A DNA stretch of 64,000 nucleotides, taken from contig NC_133216.1 of NCBI RefSeq assembly GCF_040436345.1, forward strand, positions 3,918,533 through 3,982,532, written 5' to 3'. Position numbers and translations under genes: made by a program. Under the pieces are notes generated by a model. That model was given only the letters and a program-made list of their open reading frames with translations. It was not told the DNA's origin and did not search any database. This document shows, piece after piece, positions 35,769 to 46,560 of the stretch (within the stretch, counting starts at the first letter, position 1; each line of letters starts with the position of its first letter). This DNA is from Pagrus major. Its lineage: Eukaryota; Chordata; Actinopteri; Spariformes; Sparidae.

Positions 35769-38700
35769 CTACGAGCCGTCACAGCTGTGCTTCTTGAGCT
35801 GCCTCGAATCGGAGAAGCCTCGGCCACACTGCGGGCACGCGTAGAGCTTCTGCCCCGTGTGGATCTGCATGTGGGACTTGAGCTGATTCGATTGGTGGAA
35901 CTTCCTGTGACAGTACATGCACTCGAACGGCTTCTCGCCCGTGTGGATCCGCAGGTGTCTGTAGTAGTTTCCGTCTGTTCTGAAGGCCTTGCCGCACTGG
36001 TCACATTTGTACGGTTTTTCCCCGGTGTGAATCCGCTCGTGCTGCTTTAGACTGCCAGTGTGGAAAAACCTCTTCCCACACACGTCACAAACGAAGGGCT
36101 TCTCTCCTGCGTGGCTCCTCTGATGATAAGCGAATGAGTACTTGTTGTGGAAAGACTTCGCACATATTGCGCAGTTGAACTCCTTGTGCTCACTGTGGCC
36201 TTTTTCATGAAGCTTGAGAGAACCTGCGGTGCTGAAACCTTTCAGACAGATTTTGCAGCTGAATGGTTTGACCACAGACTTGTTTCGCCTTCTAGTCTGT
36301 AAAAATCTTTGCGTGTCTTCCGATTCCTCGCCCCTGTTCGCGTGCACGTACCTCTGATGTATCAGCAGCCTGCAGTTGAAGAGGAAAGTCTTCCCGCACA
36401 GGTCGCACATGAAAGGTTTTCTGGCACCATGGATGAGCATGTGGGACTTGAGCTTGGTGTTGTCCGAGAAGCTCTTGCCGCACTCCTGGCAGGTGAACGG
36501 CTTCTCTCCTGTGTGAATGCGAATATGTCTCTTGAGGTTGTTGTTCAGGCTGAACCTCGCTCCACAGATGTGACAGGTGAACGGTTTCTCCCCGGTGTGG
36601 ACGACGCTGTGTCTTTTCAGAGCAGTGCCGGTCCTGTACGACCTGTTGCACACGTTGCAGATGAACGGAGTGACGCCTGTGTGTTTCCTCTTATGAACGG
36701 TCAGGGAGTGGGCGTATTTGAAAGTCTCGTCGCACATCGTGCATTTGTATTTTTTGGTGTTCGTGTGAACCACCTGATGGAAGCGAAGGGTGTCTTTACT
36801 CTTGAACTCCTTCCCACATATCGCACAGCTGAACGGCCTTTCTTCAGAGTGCACGGACATGTGACATTTCAGCAGCACCGACGTCCTGAAAGTCCTGTCA
36901 CAATGCTCGCACTTAATCATTTGCTTCCACTTCTCGTGGCGCAAGAGGTGGTTTTCCAGAGACTGCTGAATTCTGAATGTTCTCCCACACTGATCGCAGG
37001 CGAACGGCTTTGGCGGTTTCGACCTCTGGTGACGTTTGAGGTGATTCTGAAGCGACTCCTCTTTTCTGTACGACCTTTTACACCGAGGACAGGGGAAGGG
37101 CAGGGGGGTTTTACGTGTCTCGTGGCGTAAAAGGTGATTCTCCAGAGACTTCTTTTCAAGGAAACTTCTGCCACACTGCTCACAAGGAAAAGGCATCTGG
37201 TGGAGCTTCGCGTGTTTCTTCAATTCAGCTTTCCAATGAAAACTGGCAGCACAGTGCTCACAGGAGAACCGGTTCACCGTCTCTGAGTCTTTCTTTTTAA
37301 GCCTTCTTCTCTGCGCCCCACCTGACTTGATTTGGTTCTCCTCGGTGCTGTTGTCAGTGGAAACTGGAAATAGAGGGAAGACATTTATGAAATTAGCGTA
37401 CCATTTTTTGAAGATTTAATTTAAATATGTACCTTTTTTTAAGAGAAATGTACCCTCTACCTATTCTTGTTCCTTCCCAAACTTTAATGTGATGGTCACA
37501 TCCTGTAAGAAGAAAGAGTGTGAAAGCTAATCATACCTTCTTTCATTTTAGAAGTTGGTCTCCTGATCCTCTTTGTTTTCCCTGGAGGTGCCTCTTCCAC
37601 AGATTTCTGTGATGCAAAAGGAAATAATTGGATTGTAAAAAGTTGTTTGCAGGCAACAGTAAATAGTTTCCTAAGCGTCACAGTTCTGTATATAAAGAAA
37701 CATGACAGCAGAACTGTGACTTGTCTGTGACTGCAGCTGACAAGTACACAGACACTTCGACAGGTCCAAACCAGTATCACCTGAAAGATATTTACAGTAC
37801 AGTATAAAGCAAAGTTTAACATTTTTACGACATCCTTGCTTCCACACAAATCTAAATCTACAGAGTTAAACTTAAAACATCACAGAGACACCCAACCTTT
37901 TCCTGTGTCGAGTCGACACCGCTGACGGTGCTGGAGTCTGGACTGGGGACATCTTGAGGCGTAAACCCAGGCGAGGCTGCTGGTTTGAGGATGAGCTGCG
38001 TTGCGCCCGTTGTTTCAGACACAGCTGTCGATGGCGTGGAAGCCTGGGTGACGACTTGGTTGGCACCGACCAACAACATGGTGGGAGCAGAGCCGACACT
38101 GCCAACAAACATCATCGGGGTTATCGAAGGTTTGGGGATAGTCACAGATGCAGCTTCTGTGCTTCCAGATGAAATCGGAGGAGGGTCCGAGGTGGATTCC
38201 TCCGCAGCAACCAGAGGTGCAGCAGGCTGTGGTGCGGCTTGATCAGTGGAGGCAGATAACACCGGTGCTCCTGTGTTGTTTCCAGACACAGAGACATTAA
38301 TTAATGAGTGATCTGACACACAAAGAAAATAAAGACATTTCACGCCTTGTATCTGCAGATATCAAGCTTATGTAGTGCAACAAGGAGCAAAAATGTCAAA
38401 GAGCCACTTCATCTAAAAGCTGCAGATCTGCTGTAAATCAAATATCTTTGGTTTGAGGGTTGTAAAGCAAACATCTGATGTAAATAAGGTGTATTTTCTT
38501 CACTATTCTCCAACATTTTGATTCTGATGTTTGTCATCTCAGTCCCACTGAGGTATGAGTTTTCATGCGGTAATCGGAGTGATCGATCGGTTGATTGATC
38601 GATGACTGCCCCTCACCTATCAGAGAGCAGGTCGGGCCTGGCCCTGTCTTGCTGCTGCCTTCGCGGATGCTCTTCAGCTCGCTCTCCAGCTGCTCCATCT

Positions 38701-39016
38701 CCCGGACCAGCTGACCCACTCTGGCCTCCAGCTCCTGCTCCAGCTGCCCGGCTTTCCTCTGCAGCACATCCTCCAGCTGCTCCACTTTGGCCCGCAGAGC
38801 CTCGTTCTCCTCGAACAGCTCGGAGGAGAACTCCGTGAACACTTTGTGGACCTGAACCACCAGACACTTCTCTATCTCCTGAATTTCGCCCAACTTCGCC
38901 TCGTCCCACTCCGCGTTTGGCGCCTCTTTCGCCCAGACATCCCTGAAAACAGACACGGTCGCCTGAATGGCGACTTCAACGACTGTCGCCACTTCGCTGC
39001 CGAACCTCGCCTCCAT
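35769..39016 (-). CDS. C2H2 zinc-finger protein ZNF-C (4 coding exons, 17 fingers)
   Basis: Exons: 38617-39016, 37897-38312, 37537-37606, 35769-37363. Phases match, giving 826 residues. The start is the ATG at 39014-39016 (MEARFGSEVATVVEVAIQAT). Residues about 65-125 form a long leucine-heptad coiled coil (LFEENEALRAKVEQLEDVL and onward). Residues 134-272 are rich in Ser, Thr, Ala, Pro and Val with scattered Gln, like an activation domain. A basic patch (KTKRIRRP) near 280-290 could be a nuclear localisation signal. Fingers span about 328-822: eleven, a basic linker, then six, the last ending KHSC (H-x-C). The finger layout parallels ZNF-B. Loss of a finger frame is not seen, so the gene looks functional. 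Confidence 0.9.
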
Positions 39017-39167
39017 TTTTAGTTCGGTCCGGTGATAAACTCAGCCCGCTGGGTCCGACACTACGCAGCGCATTTTTAAAGACTGAGAAAACCGAAACTT
39101 AAATCAGAGTCCGACGAGCTGAACCACAACAACTGTCTTTCTTCCGCGTTAACGTATTCGCTGTCCT

Positions 39168-39221
39168 ACATGGCGGACGGTGCGTCTCCGAAAAGGTTCC
39201 GTCTCCCATATCCGCTTCCGG
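39168..39221 (+). promoter_or_regulatory. ZNF-C promoter motifs (YY1-like and ETS-like)
   Basis: An ACATGGCGGAC motif at about 39168-39178 and a CTTCCGG ETS-type site at 39215-39221 lie 150-210 bases upstream of the ZNF-C ATG, in locally CpG-rich sequence. The same motif pair occurs near the ZNF-B start. Confidence 0.45.
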
Positions 39222-41523
39222 TGTCACGTCCGCATTTCAAAATAAAATTGATAGACAGCCCACTAAAGGTAAACATCGATAAATTACGATATTTTGCCAA
39301 GAAAGAAACGACATAATTACCCTTAAAATGGTGGGGTTGTAATATATGTTCATTAGTAGTATACGTCTAATTTATGAGTGTAAATTATGTGCTATTTTCC
39401 CACAAAACTAGAATGAGCCTTTCAACAAAAGTACACATTTTAGTGTTGTTTTAGTGTGTTTCAAGTTAATGATCCTTACCACACACGTTTTAAAAAATAC
39501 TTTTCACTGAATAATCATTTGTGCCACAAAAAGTTCTATTACCATCATTAAAATCTTTAAAGTTGCACCTACTTATACTCCTTAACCCTTATTGATAAAA
39601 GCTAAGAATATCTGTTGTATCCGTGTCTAAGTTAGTTTTTTATTGGCCACATGTGAGCAAAAATGAGCCTTTCCCTGTTTCTCTAGGTTGCCTATACAAG
39701 CCCATAGAGATTTGTTTGAATTGTTACATGCTGCTGGGCTGTGGATTTCTTTATGACTGACTTAGGACTCGGACTTATTTAGTAGTCAGTAAGTTTAGAA
39801 ATGGAGTTCGCTGACACAAACTAACGAGTGGCTTCTTTCAATAACAGCCCTTAATACATTCACTGTGCTAACTCTGATCAAATGAAATACACGAGAAATT
39901 AAACTGCACCTCACTTTGCAGCCCCCCCTGGAGCTCACAAAGACTCCCTGCAAGACCCCAGACCTCACTTATCTGCTTCACAAAAAGACACACACACATT
40001 AACCTTTAATATCACAATTTGTATTTATCAAGTCAAAGAAACAACTGTACAGAGCCAGTGATTCTGATCATTTTATACATTGTTGGTTCACTCATTCACC
40101 CTTTTCAATGTTGGTAGTTTGTGTTGGTATGTTACAGTGATTGCATAGTGGAGGAATGGGACTCAAGACATGCACAGCAGTACCATAATAGAGACTATAT
40201 CATTCATGCAACGTCTTTGTCCTGATGTGTTTGCATGGAGGAGGTGTGGATTCAACCGGGCTTATGGTACAAATCTCATTTCAACACAGACTCTACAAAG
40301 TTAAACATGAAGACAAGGGGCAGTTTTCCCAGTGTCAACATGGATAAGCTTCTTTGTTTTTACAGAAAATACTTCAGAGCAAATACATTTGTACATCAGG
40401 TTGCTTTAGGCAGGCATACAGAGAGACTGACAGGCTGAGGGCAGATAGACAGTGGTGCTCTGGGGTCCTCGGAGGAGAGAAACTACGGCAGCAAATATTC
40501 AGTATTCACTCGCAGCACTGGATTATCTCTGGCTGGTGGAAGTTTGGAAATAATTCTGTTTGTTTAAATCTGCATGGAGCACACGTGGAGTGGGTTTGTT
40601 TACTGCAGACAGGTGAGTTCAAGTGAAAGCTGATGTACTGATGGTGACTGAATTGACTTAATGTGGCGAAGCCGACTGATCTGGAGCTTCAATATAGTAA
40701 AACAAATAATACATTTGTAAAGACATTCTGGACCTATGTTGTGTTTGGTGTTGCTAAAGAAAAAAAAAAGATAATGCCAAGTGCATAAAATAATCAAATT
40801 AAATGTTGAACTAATCCTGATGTTTTAAATTAAACTTATGAACTTTGCAAAGTTGCAGATTTTAATGCTGAAATGTCAAACAGATATGGAGCCTCACTAA
40901 GTGTAAAGCTTTGAACAGGTATGATATTGATGATATTTTTCTATTTCAGCAATGTTGTGCAGTTTCATCAAGATTTTTGTTTGTGAATGAACCTCTAGGC
41001 TATGCACTCATAACATTTTCAGTAAGCATTTCATCCACATACACCATCTAATAGTCAATGTTTTCATTGAAGAGTAACATTATTTTAAAAATGCTCCATA
41101 GGATAATTAAATTGATTTTTTGTACACAGCATCATTTTGTTAGAAAACTGATGCTTTCCTTTAAAGCTCCTCATATGAAACTTGCAGGCCGACACTCATT
41201 GTCCTTATTTGTTTTGACACACCACATCAATTAATATTTTCTGTTGATCAACCAATCAACTAATTGAGTCATTGTTTCAGCTCTAGCATGAATTTGCAGT
41301 CATGTTAACCCACACAGGCATTGCACAAACTGTGACGTTAAAATTGAGCCCAAACAGCTGACCTTCAGCAGTTTCAAATAAAACTTTCTTCTTGCTAACC
41401 TGATAACTGTTTTCTCTGCTGGATCCCCAACACCACTGACAATCAGGCCTCAACTCTGCCACAGGCCAGCGTCCCTAGTGCAAAGAAGAAGTTGCATAAG
41501 TCTCAGTTCATTGCTACCATGGA

Positions 41524-41546
41524 CATCATCATCATCATCATCATCA
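41524..41546. repeat. (ATC)n triplet microsatellite
   Basis: About seven to eight ATC units, intergenic. Confidence 0.9.
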
Positions 41547-41880
41547 ACATTAACAATATTAAATCCTGAACAACCCCCTCAACAATACTCATAAATTATA
41601 CTCCATATTACTGCATACTACTGTGTGGTTTTGGTGTACAAGATGCAAAATGTCAGAGACTGAAACTATGAATGACTGAATGGTATCAGACTGAGAAATG
41701 TTTCTGTTTCCCTCTATTAAAGTAAAGATTTCACCCTCTTACTGCCAACGAAAAACTCTAATTATCTTATTCCTGGTTTACTAGAAAGTTTTATCTTATG
41801 ATCTACAAGCTGTCTTTTCTAGAGAGCGGAAGCGAACACAAATGTGCATCCAAACTGACACATTTTCAACAACAAAGCTC

Positions 41881-42124
41881 TACAACCCCGATTCCAAGAA
41901 AGTTGGGATGATGAACCTGTTTCACACAAGTTGGGACAGGAGCAACAAAAGACTGGGAAAGTTGTGAAATGCTCCAAAAACACCTGTTAGGGATCATTTC
42001 ACAGGTAAACAGGTTGATTACCTGTACAGGTGATAGTGTTGTAACGTTGTAAAACCTTTGTCGGGAATTGTATTCTGTTTTTATTTACACAGTGCCCCAA
42101 CTTGTTTCTGGAATTGGGGATGTA
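41881..42124. mobile_element. Tc1/mariner-type miniature element
   Basis: Terminal inverted repeats TACAACCCCGATTCCA and, reading inward from the right, TACATCCCCAATTCCA start with TA as in Tc1/mariner insertions. The inner ends (AGTTGGGA; CAACTTG) and the TATTCTGTTTTTATTTACAC stretch match a very common fish Tc1-like family. At 244 bases it is an internally deleted copy with no transposase. Confidence 0.82.
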
Positions 42125-43149
42125 CATTCATTTCCAGTGAGAAAAGAAAACACTGACTATAAAAACATTAATGATAAACCAAAAGGTATTTTATTCGTCA
42201 TTTCATCTCGGCCGACAGACTGAGGTTGATGTGAACAGAACAGCACAGACACACACAGACAGGCAGGGTACCTACGAGCTCATCCTGTCATGATGTTAAC
42301 AATGTTGACTTTCACATATCTGGATGTTTCTGCTGTGTAAAATGTTTCAAATAACATATTTTGTGATGTTATCTGTAAGCTGTACCCTGCGTGTTTTGTC
42401 CTGTGTGTATCTACAGTAACAAAGTGTGTCGTTTTATCACGCCGTTAGATTCATCGTCCGAGGACCGTAACTGTGTCACTTTACACGTGGAAGATTTGCT
42501 CGACCAAAATTCACCTCTTTTAACTCTTGTTTGTTGTGTCCAACATGCATGTAAATGATTGCATTGATCTGGCATTCACACCTAATTTAGATGCATAAAG
42601 TGTGTTGAAATAAAACAAGATAAAACAAGTTGCAGTTCTGAAGACATGTTGTATGAAAAACACAAACCGGACCAACAGGTCAGGACAGAATTTAAAATCC
42701 TTAAGTAAATAAAGTACAACATAAAAAAACAGCCAGTTAACATAATACTGTTATAACTTCATATTACACTGTTAGGAAACAGAGAAATTATTAACCTGGC
42801 AAATATAGACTTATATTAGACTCCTGGGATCTACAGCCATGGACACCACCTGCTCATAGAGGAAGGTGTAAACTTTTTTCATTAAAGTCCAATTTAAATC
42901 ACATCTAGTCATCCCTTTTTGTAGTCAAACTTTTTTGTATTATTTATTTTATTAAAGAAATGTCTTTGGGGAAATGCCAGAAAATCTCAATTTAAATTTT
43001 AATCTCAGCAGCTGGAGGGCTGTGTCTGTGTTTGATTGAAAGCAGCTGGCAGCTCCAGTACTGGCAGCAAGTTGATAAGACACAAAATAAGCAAACATGT
43101 GCTGTAGCTTATGAGCCATGGGAGACAGTGTTTTATCAGTAATGGTGTT

Positions 43150-43620
43150 GAAACATCAGGACCACACCAGCCCCATAGAAAGGCCCAGGGAAGACGCTGT
43201 ACCCTGATCTTTAATGGACACAGGGAAGTTAGCCAGATGCAAATTTGTCAAACCAACCAGTTGATCTTCATCCTTAAAGTCTTTTCTGTTTTAAAACCAA
43301 AAAACACTTTTTGAAAACACTTCTGAGAAAAGCGTAAATCTCACCTTTGTGTCACTCACTAGAAAACTTACTTGGACAAGCTAAGATACGATTTTTTCTT
43401 GATGAGGAGTGTTTTCAAACTGTATTTTTTTGTTTATAATAAGAGAAAAGACTTCAAGAATGAAGGCAAACTAATTGGTTTTGCAAATGTTTGTCTGTCC
43501 ACGCCCCAACCTCCATTTAAGAGCACCATACAGCTGCTTCCCTGAGCTTTTCTCTGGGGCCTTTCCAGGTCTGTCTGACAGTCCTGAATGGAGCTGGGGT
43601 TTTTTTCAAAGTCTTGTATT
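43150..43620. mobile_element. Fold-back element with about 170-base inverted arms
   Basis: The left arm (about 43150-43335) and right arm (about 43390-43610) are imperfect reverse complements. Shared blocks include AGAAAGGCCCAGGGAA against its complement near 43535-43570 and AAGTCTTTTCT against AGAAAAGACTT near 43445. Short frames on opposite strands read similar peptides (RKAQGxxC...NG), simply because the arms mirror each other. No transposase was found; the family is unknown. Confidence 0.72.
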
Positions 43621-44401
43621 GTCTTGTGCTTTAACATATGGTTGAAACATTTTGACCGGCTATATGGAAACAAGTTCCCCATCTACATAGACGGGGAACA
43701 AAGGGTATTTCAACAAACTAAAGTGAAAAAAGGGGGCACCATCACGAAACCAAAATGTACAAAATATAAATTTTTACCTTTGGTTTCTGATTTTTTTTGT
43801 CAAAGGAAAACAAGGGGCCATTTAAAGAGCAGACACGTACTTTGTTGTTTCAGCTGGACTTTGACTAAAGAATAGAAAATACCAGAACTGAAATGAACAA
43901 GTTTTCATACAGTAGCAGTGGTACTGAAACAGCATTTCTATTTGAAAGGATTTTAAAAAGGATTTTAAATGCTATCTGACCCATAACTGATCAGGATGCT
44001 CCTACCAGTTTTCCCAAAATTCCCCAGCTGCATTTACAAGTTTATAAGACAATTCTCTCCTTTCTTTCCTTTTGCCCTTGTTCCCCTGTCGTTTATGGCT
44101 TCGTGGTGAGTTTACAGGAAATGTAACATAAACCGATGTGTGGATGCCGAGTCAGCGGGCTGCAAAGACGAGCTTCTTGTGACGAGTGATTTCTCTCCAA
44201 GCAAAACATGCAATCTCACAACTCACAGACAGTTTAACCCCCTTTTTTACTAAATATTTGGTCAGTCTGATATCCTGCCTCTCAACAGTGTGTCAGTCCA
44301 TTCACTTTAAATTCATTCACTCATTCCTGTTTAACTCTACACTGATGGGATGTTGATCTGGACAGTTTGATGACATTTGACATTGCTGACTTTTACTCTT
44401 C

Positions 44402-44635
44402 TGTGTATGTGTATGTATGTGTGTGTGTGTCTGTGTGTGTGTGTGTGTGTATGATCGGACATGTCTGGAAGACTGAGGTGGCGTCTGAGGGGACAAACAT
44501 ATTGACATGTGAAGCACACGGTAAGCACACACTAACATAAATAACCTGAGAGCTATGGAGACCCTGGGAGCGGAGAGCAGCAGCACACACGCACACACAC
44601 ACACACACACACGCACATACACATACATACACACA
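44402..44635. repeat. Mirrored TG and CA runs forming an inverted repeat
   Basis: A TG-rich run at 44402-44452 and a CA-rich run at 44584-44635 are close to reverse complements, including their TATG/CATA interruptions. About 130 bases of unique sequence separate them, so the region could fold into a hairpin. Confidence 0.85.
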
Positions 44636-44768
44636 AAAACAAAATATTCTGATTTCCGTATAAAAAAGGATGCAACATATTTGTGTAAATAAATCAAAGA
44701 GAATATCTGACGAGTAGTTTGATGTTGTAAGAGAATAAAAGAGTAGACGCGGCCTGTTTTCAGCCCGA

Positions 44769-45041
44769 GGGCCTCATTCATCAAAAAATGTGCCAGGCGC
44801 AGGATTTTGTGCTTATGACCAAAGCCAAACATGTAATTTATGAATTTATGTATAACTGAACTTGATGGTAAAATCAGAAAGTTGACGATGAACTTCACAA
44901 ATTTCCTTTGAGATATCAAAACCTAAATCTTAGCCTGTACAGTTACCCAAAATATTTACCCAAATCATTTTTTGCTGTTTTATCTGTTAATCTGAACATC
45001 AATTCAAATTAAATTAAACAACATTTTGACGAATGAGGCCC
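44769..45041. mobile_element. Miniature inverted-repeat element
   Basis: The ends GGGCCTCATTCATCAAAA and the reverse complement of TTTTGACGAATGAGGCCC match over about 18 bases with one difference. The interior is AT-rich and non-coding. I could not see a clear target-site duplication, so the superfamily is not assigned. Confidence 0.72.
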
Positions 45042-46257
45042 CTGGGAACCAGAGTCTAGCATCAGATTTATTAAAATCTTGTTCTGATCACTGAACCAAG
45101 AACTGTACATATGATTTTATAATATACATTTGTCCAAGTGGCTGCAGTGACCATACTGTCCTGTAGTCTTTCCGCCACATCCCCTGACCCATCTGTCTTA
45201 AAGAAGTCTTCACAAGAAAATCTTTAATCCTAAATAAACTCGTTATAAACAAAAGGAAGCTGCTCCGCTTTCTATTCGTTGGCAGATTTCAACCTATAAT
45301 GTGAGAACATTTCAATAAAATTTCAGAGTTAAGGTCAAAATGTCAAGCTTCTATTAATTTCTGAGCAATAATTTCGGCTTTCATTGATTTTTTTACACCT
45401 GATTATTTTGAAGTTTGTCACCCTGGTTGGCCATCTACTCTTCTTTCGTCTTAAATCATCATGTTCGCACCTTCCTAGAATCAGCACACTACTGTAGCTG
45501 TTTATCAGTGTTGATTCATCCATGGTGAGTTTGGATGAATGTGTTCGATATCAAAGTAAAACCAGTTTTAAATTCCACATTTTTTCACGGCCAGACCTCG
45601 AGACAGATCGGACAAAACTGGAGAAAACATTTAACAAAAAGGTTTTTCTAAGTTTGTATGTCTGTAAAACATTTTGGCATAATTTCATTCTCTTTCGATT
45701 TCCGCGGAGTAATAAGACATTGTGTAGGATGTCTTTGACTTACAGACAGACAGATAGATACAGTAGATAGGACAGACAGACGAGAAATACATACAGATAC
45801 AGCTCATCTCATAGAAAAAAACAAACATGGAACAGAATGAGCTACGTTTTATCGCACTACCAGCAATCAGTAACAGCCTTTGAGTTAACATGTCCTGTCT
45901 CTCTCTCACGTTACCGCTGCCCGGGGTTCAGCAGCACAAAACTCTCTCTGCAGTTCTCTGAAACAGCCACCAGGGACGCAGGCGGAGCGTCAGTGACTCT
46001 GTGTGTTCTCACAGAGACACAGAAGAAGAGAGAGAGAGAAAGAGAAAGATGTCTCCTGCTCCAAATCCGTCCTGTCAGTCCTATGAGCGAGCCTGGGTCA
46101 ATCCTTCTGTCCTGTGTGTCACTTTCCATCCGAACACAACCGCTTTGTTGACAGTGTTGGAGGCGGAGAGAAGGAGGGGGGCGTTCACTACCAGTCTATG
46201 GCCCCGCCTCCTATCCGGAGTTTATACGTTTCATTCCTGACCAATCCGTCACCTGGT

Positions 46258-46560
46258 TCACTTTTTCTTACCGGACTTTTCCGAGCGCTTCGCGTCTGAC
46301 TTCCCGCCTCGATCTGACCTCTCTGAGCGTTCACCTCTCTCCCTCTCCTTCTCCTTCTCTCTCTCTTTCTCCTTTTCTTTGTCTGCTCGTTCGATCCGGT
46401 CTGAGCCGCCTCGCTCTGACCTGTTGTCCGCCTTGCTGCCGTCGCGGCGCGTGCCCTCGTCGGTGGATGAGGTAGTTGGTTGGGGCTGACCCCATTTGGC
46501 AATCTCCTCGTGCTCCGTAATACTGGCGGTGATGTTGTTCACCCATGCTTTGAGGTCGTC
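46258..46560 (-). CDS. sptbn4: sptbn4 last coding exon: PH-domain C-terminal helix plus charged tail
   Basis: The exon begins [20 protein letters not shown], the C-terminal helix of the PH domain, followed by AKWGQ and TTSSTDEG. It then has about 60 residues almost entirely of Lys, Glu, Arg, Asp, Ser and Gly, ending SEKSGKKK before the stop at 46258-46260. Alternating K/E/R runs could form a single charged helix. Confidence 0.92.
   Translation of the reverse strand, partial: DDLKAWVNNITASITEHEEIAKWGQPQPTTSSTDEGTRRDGSKADNRSERGGSDRIERADKEKEKEREKEKERERGERSERSDRGGKSDAKRSEKSGKKK

Larger units (their letters stand above)
39222..46257. other. Gene-free region between ZNF-C promoter and sptbn4 3' end
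   Basis: No coding exon is supported on either strand. The right part should include the sptbn4 3' UTR, read on the minus strand, of unknown length. The region holds an ATC triplet run (about 41524-41546), a Tc1/mariner-type miniature element (41881-42124), a fold-back element (about 43150-43620), mirrored TG and CA runs (44402-44452 and 44584-44635) and another miniature inverted-repeat element (44769-45041). A plus-strand AATAAA near 42610 has no gene in front of it. Confidence 0.6.

Noticed and set aside
36309..37130. 273-residue plus-strand open frame
   Set aside because: Antisense shadow of the ZNF-C finger exon, with the same periodic pattern.
30700..37300. Regular 84-base repeats that could be mistaken for a tandem array or CRISPR
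   Set aside because: The period is that of 28-residue zinc-finger units and the 'spacers' are coding and in frame.
25006..39016. KRAB, SCAN or BTB domain at the N-termini of the zinc-finger genes
   Set aside because: The joined N-terminal exons were read in full and show short helices and coiled coils only.
40235..43875. Scattered 60-95 residue frames between ZNF-C and sptbn4
   Set aside because: Several fall in transposon-like inverted repeats or AT-rich DNA and none has family motifs or splice support.
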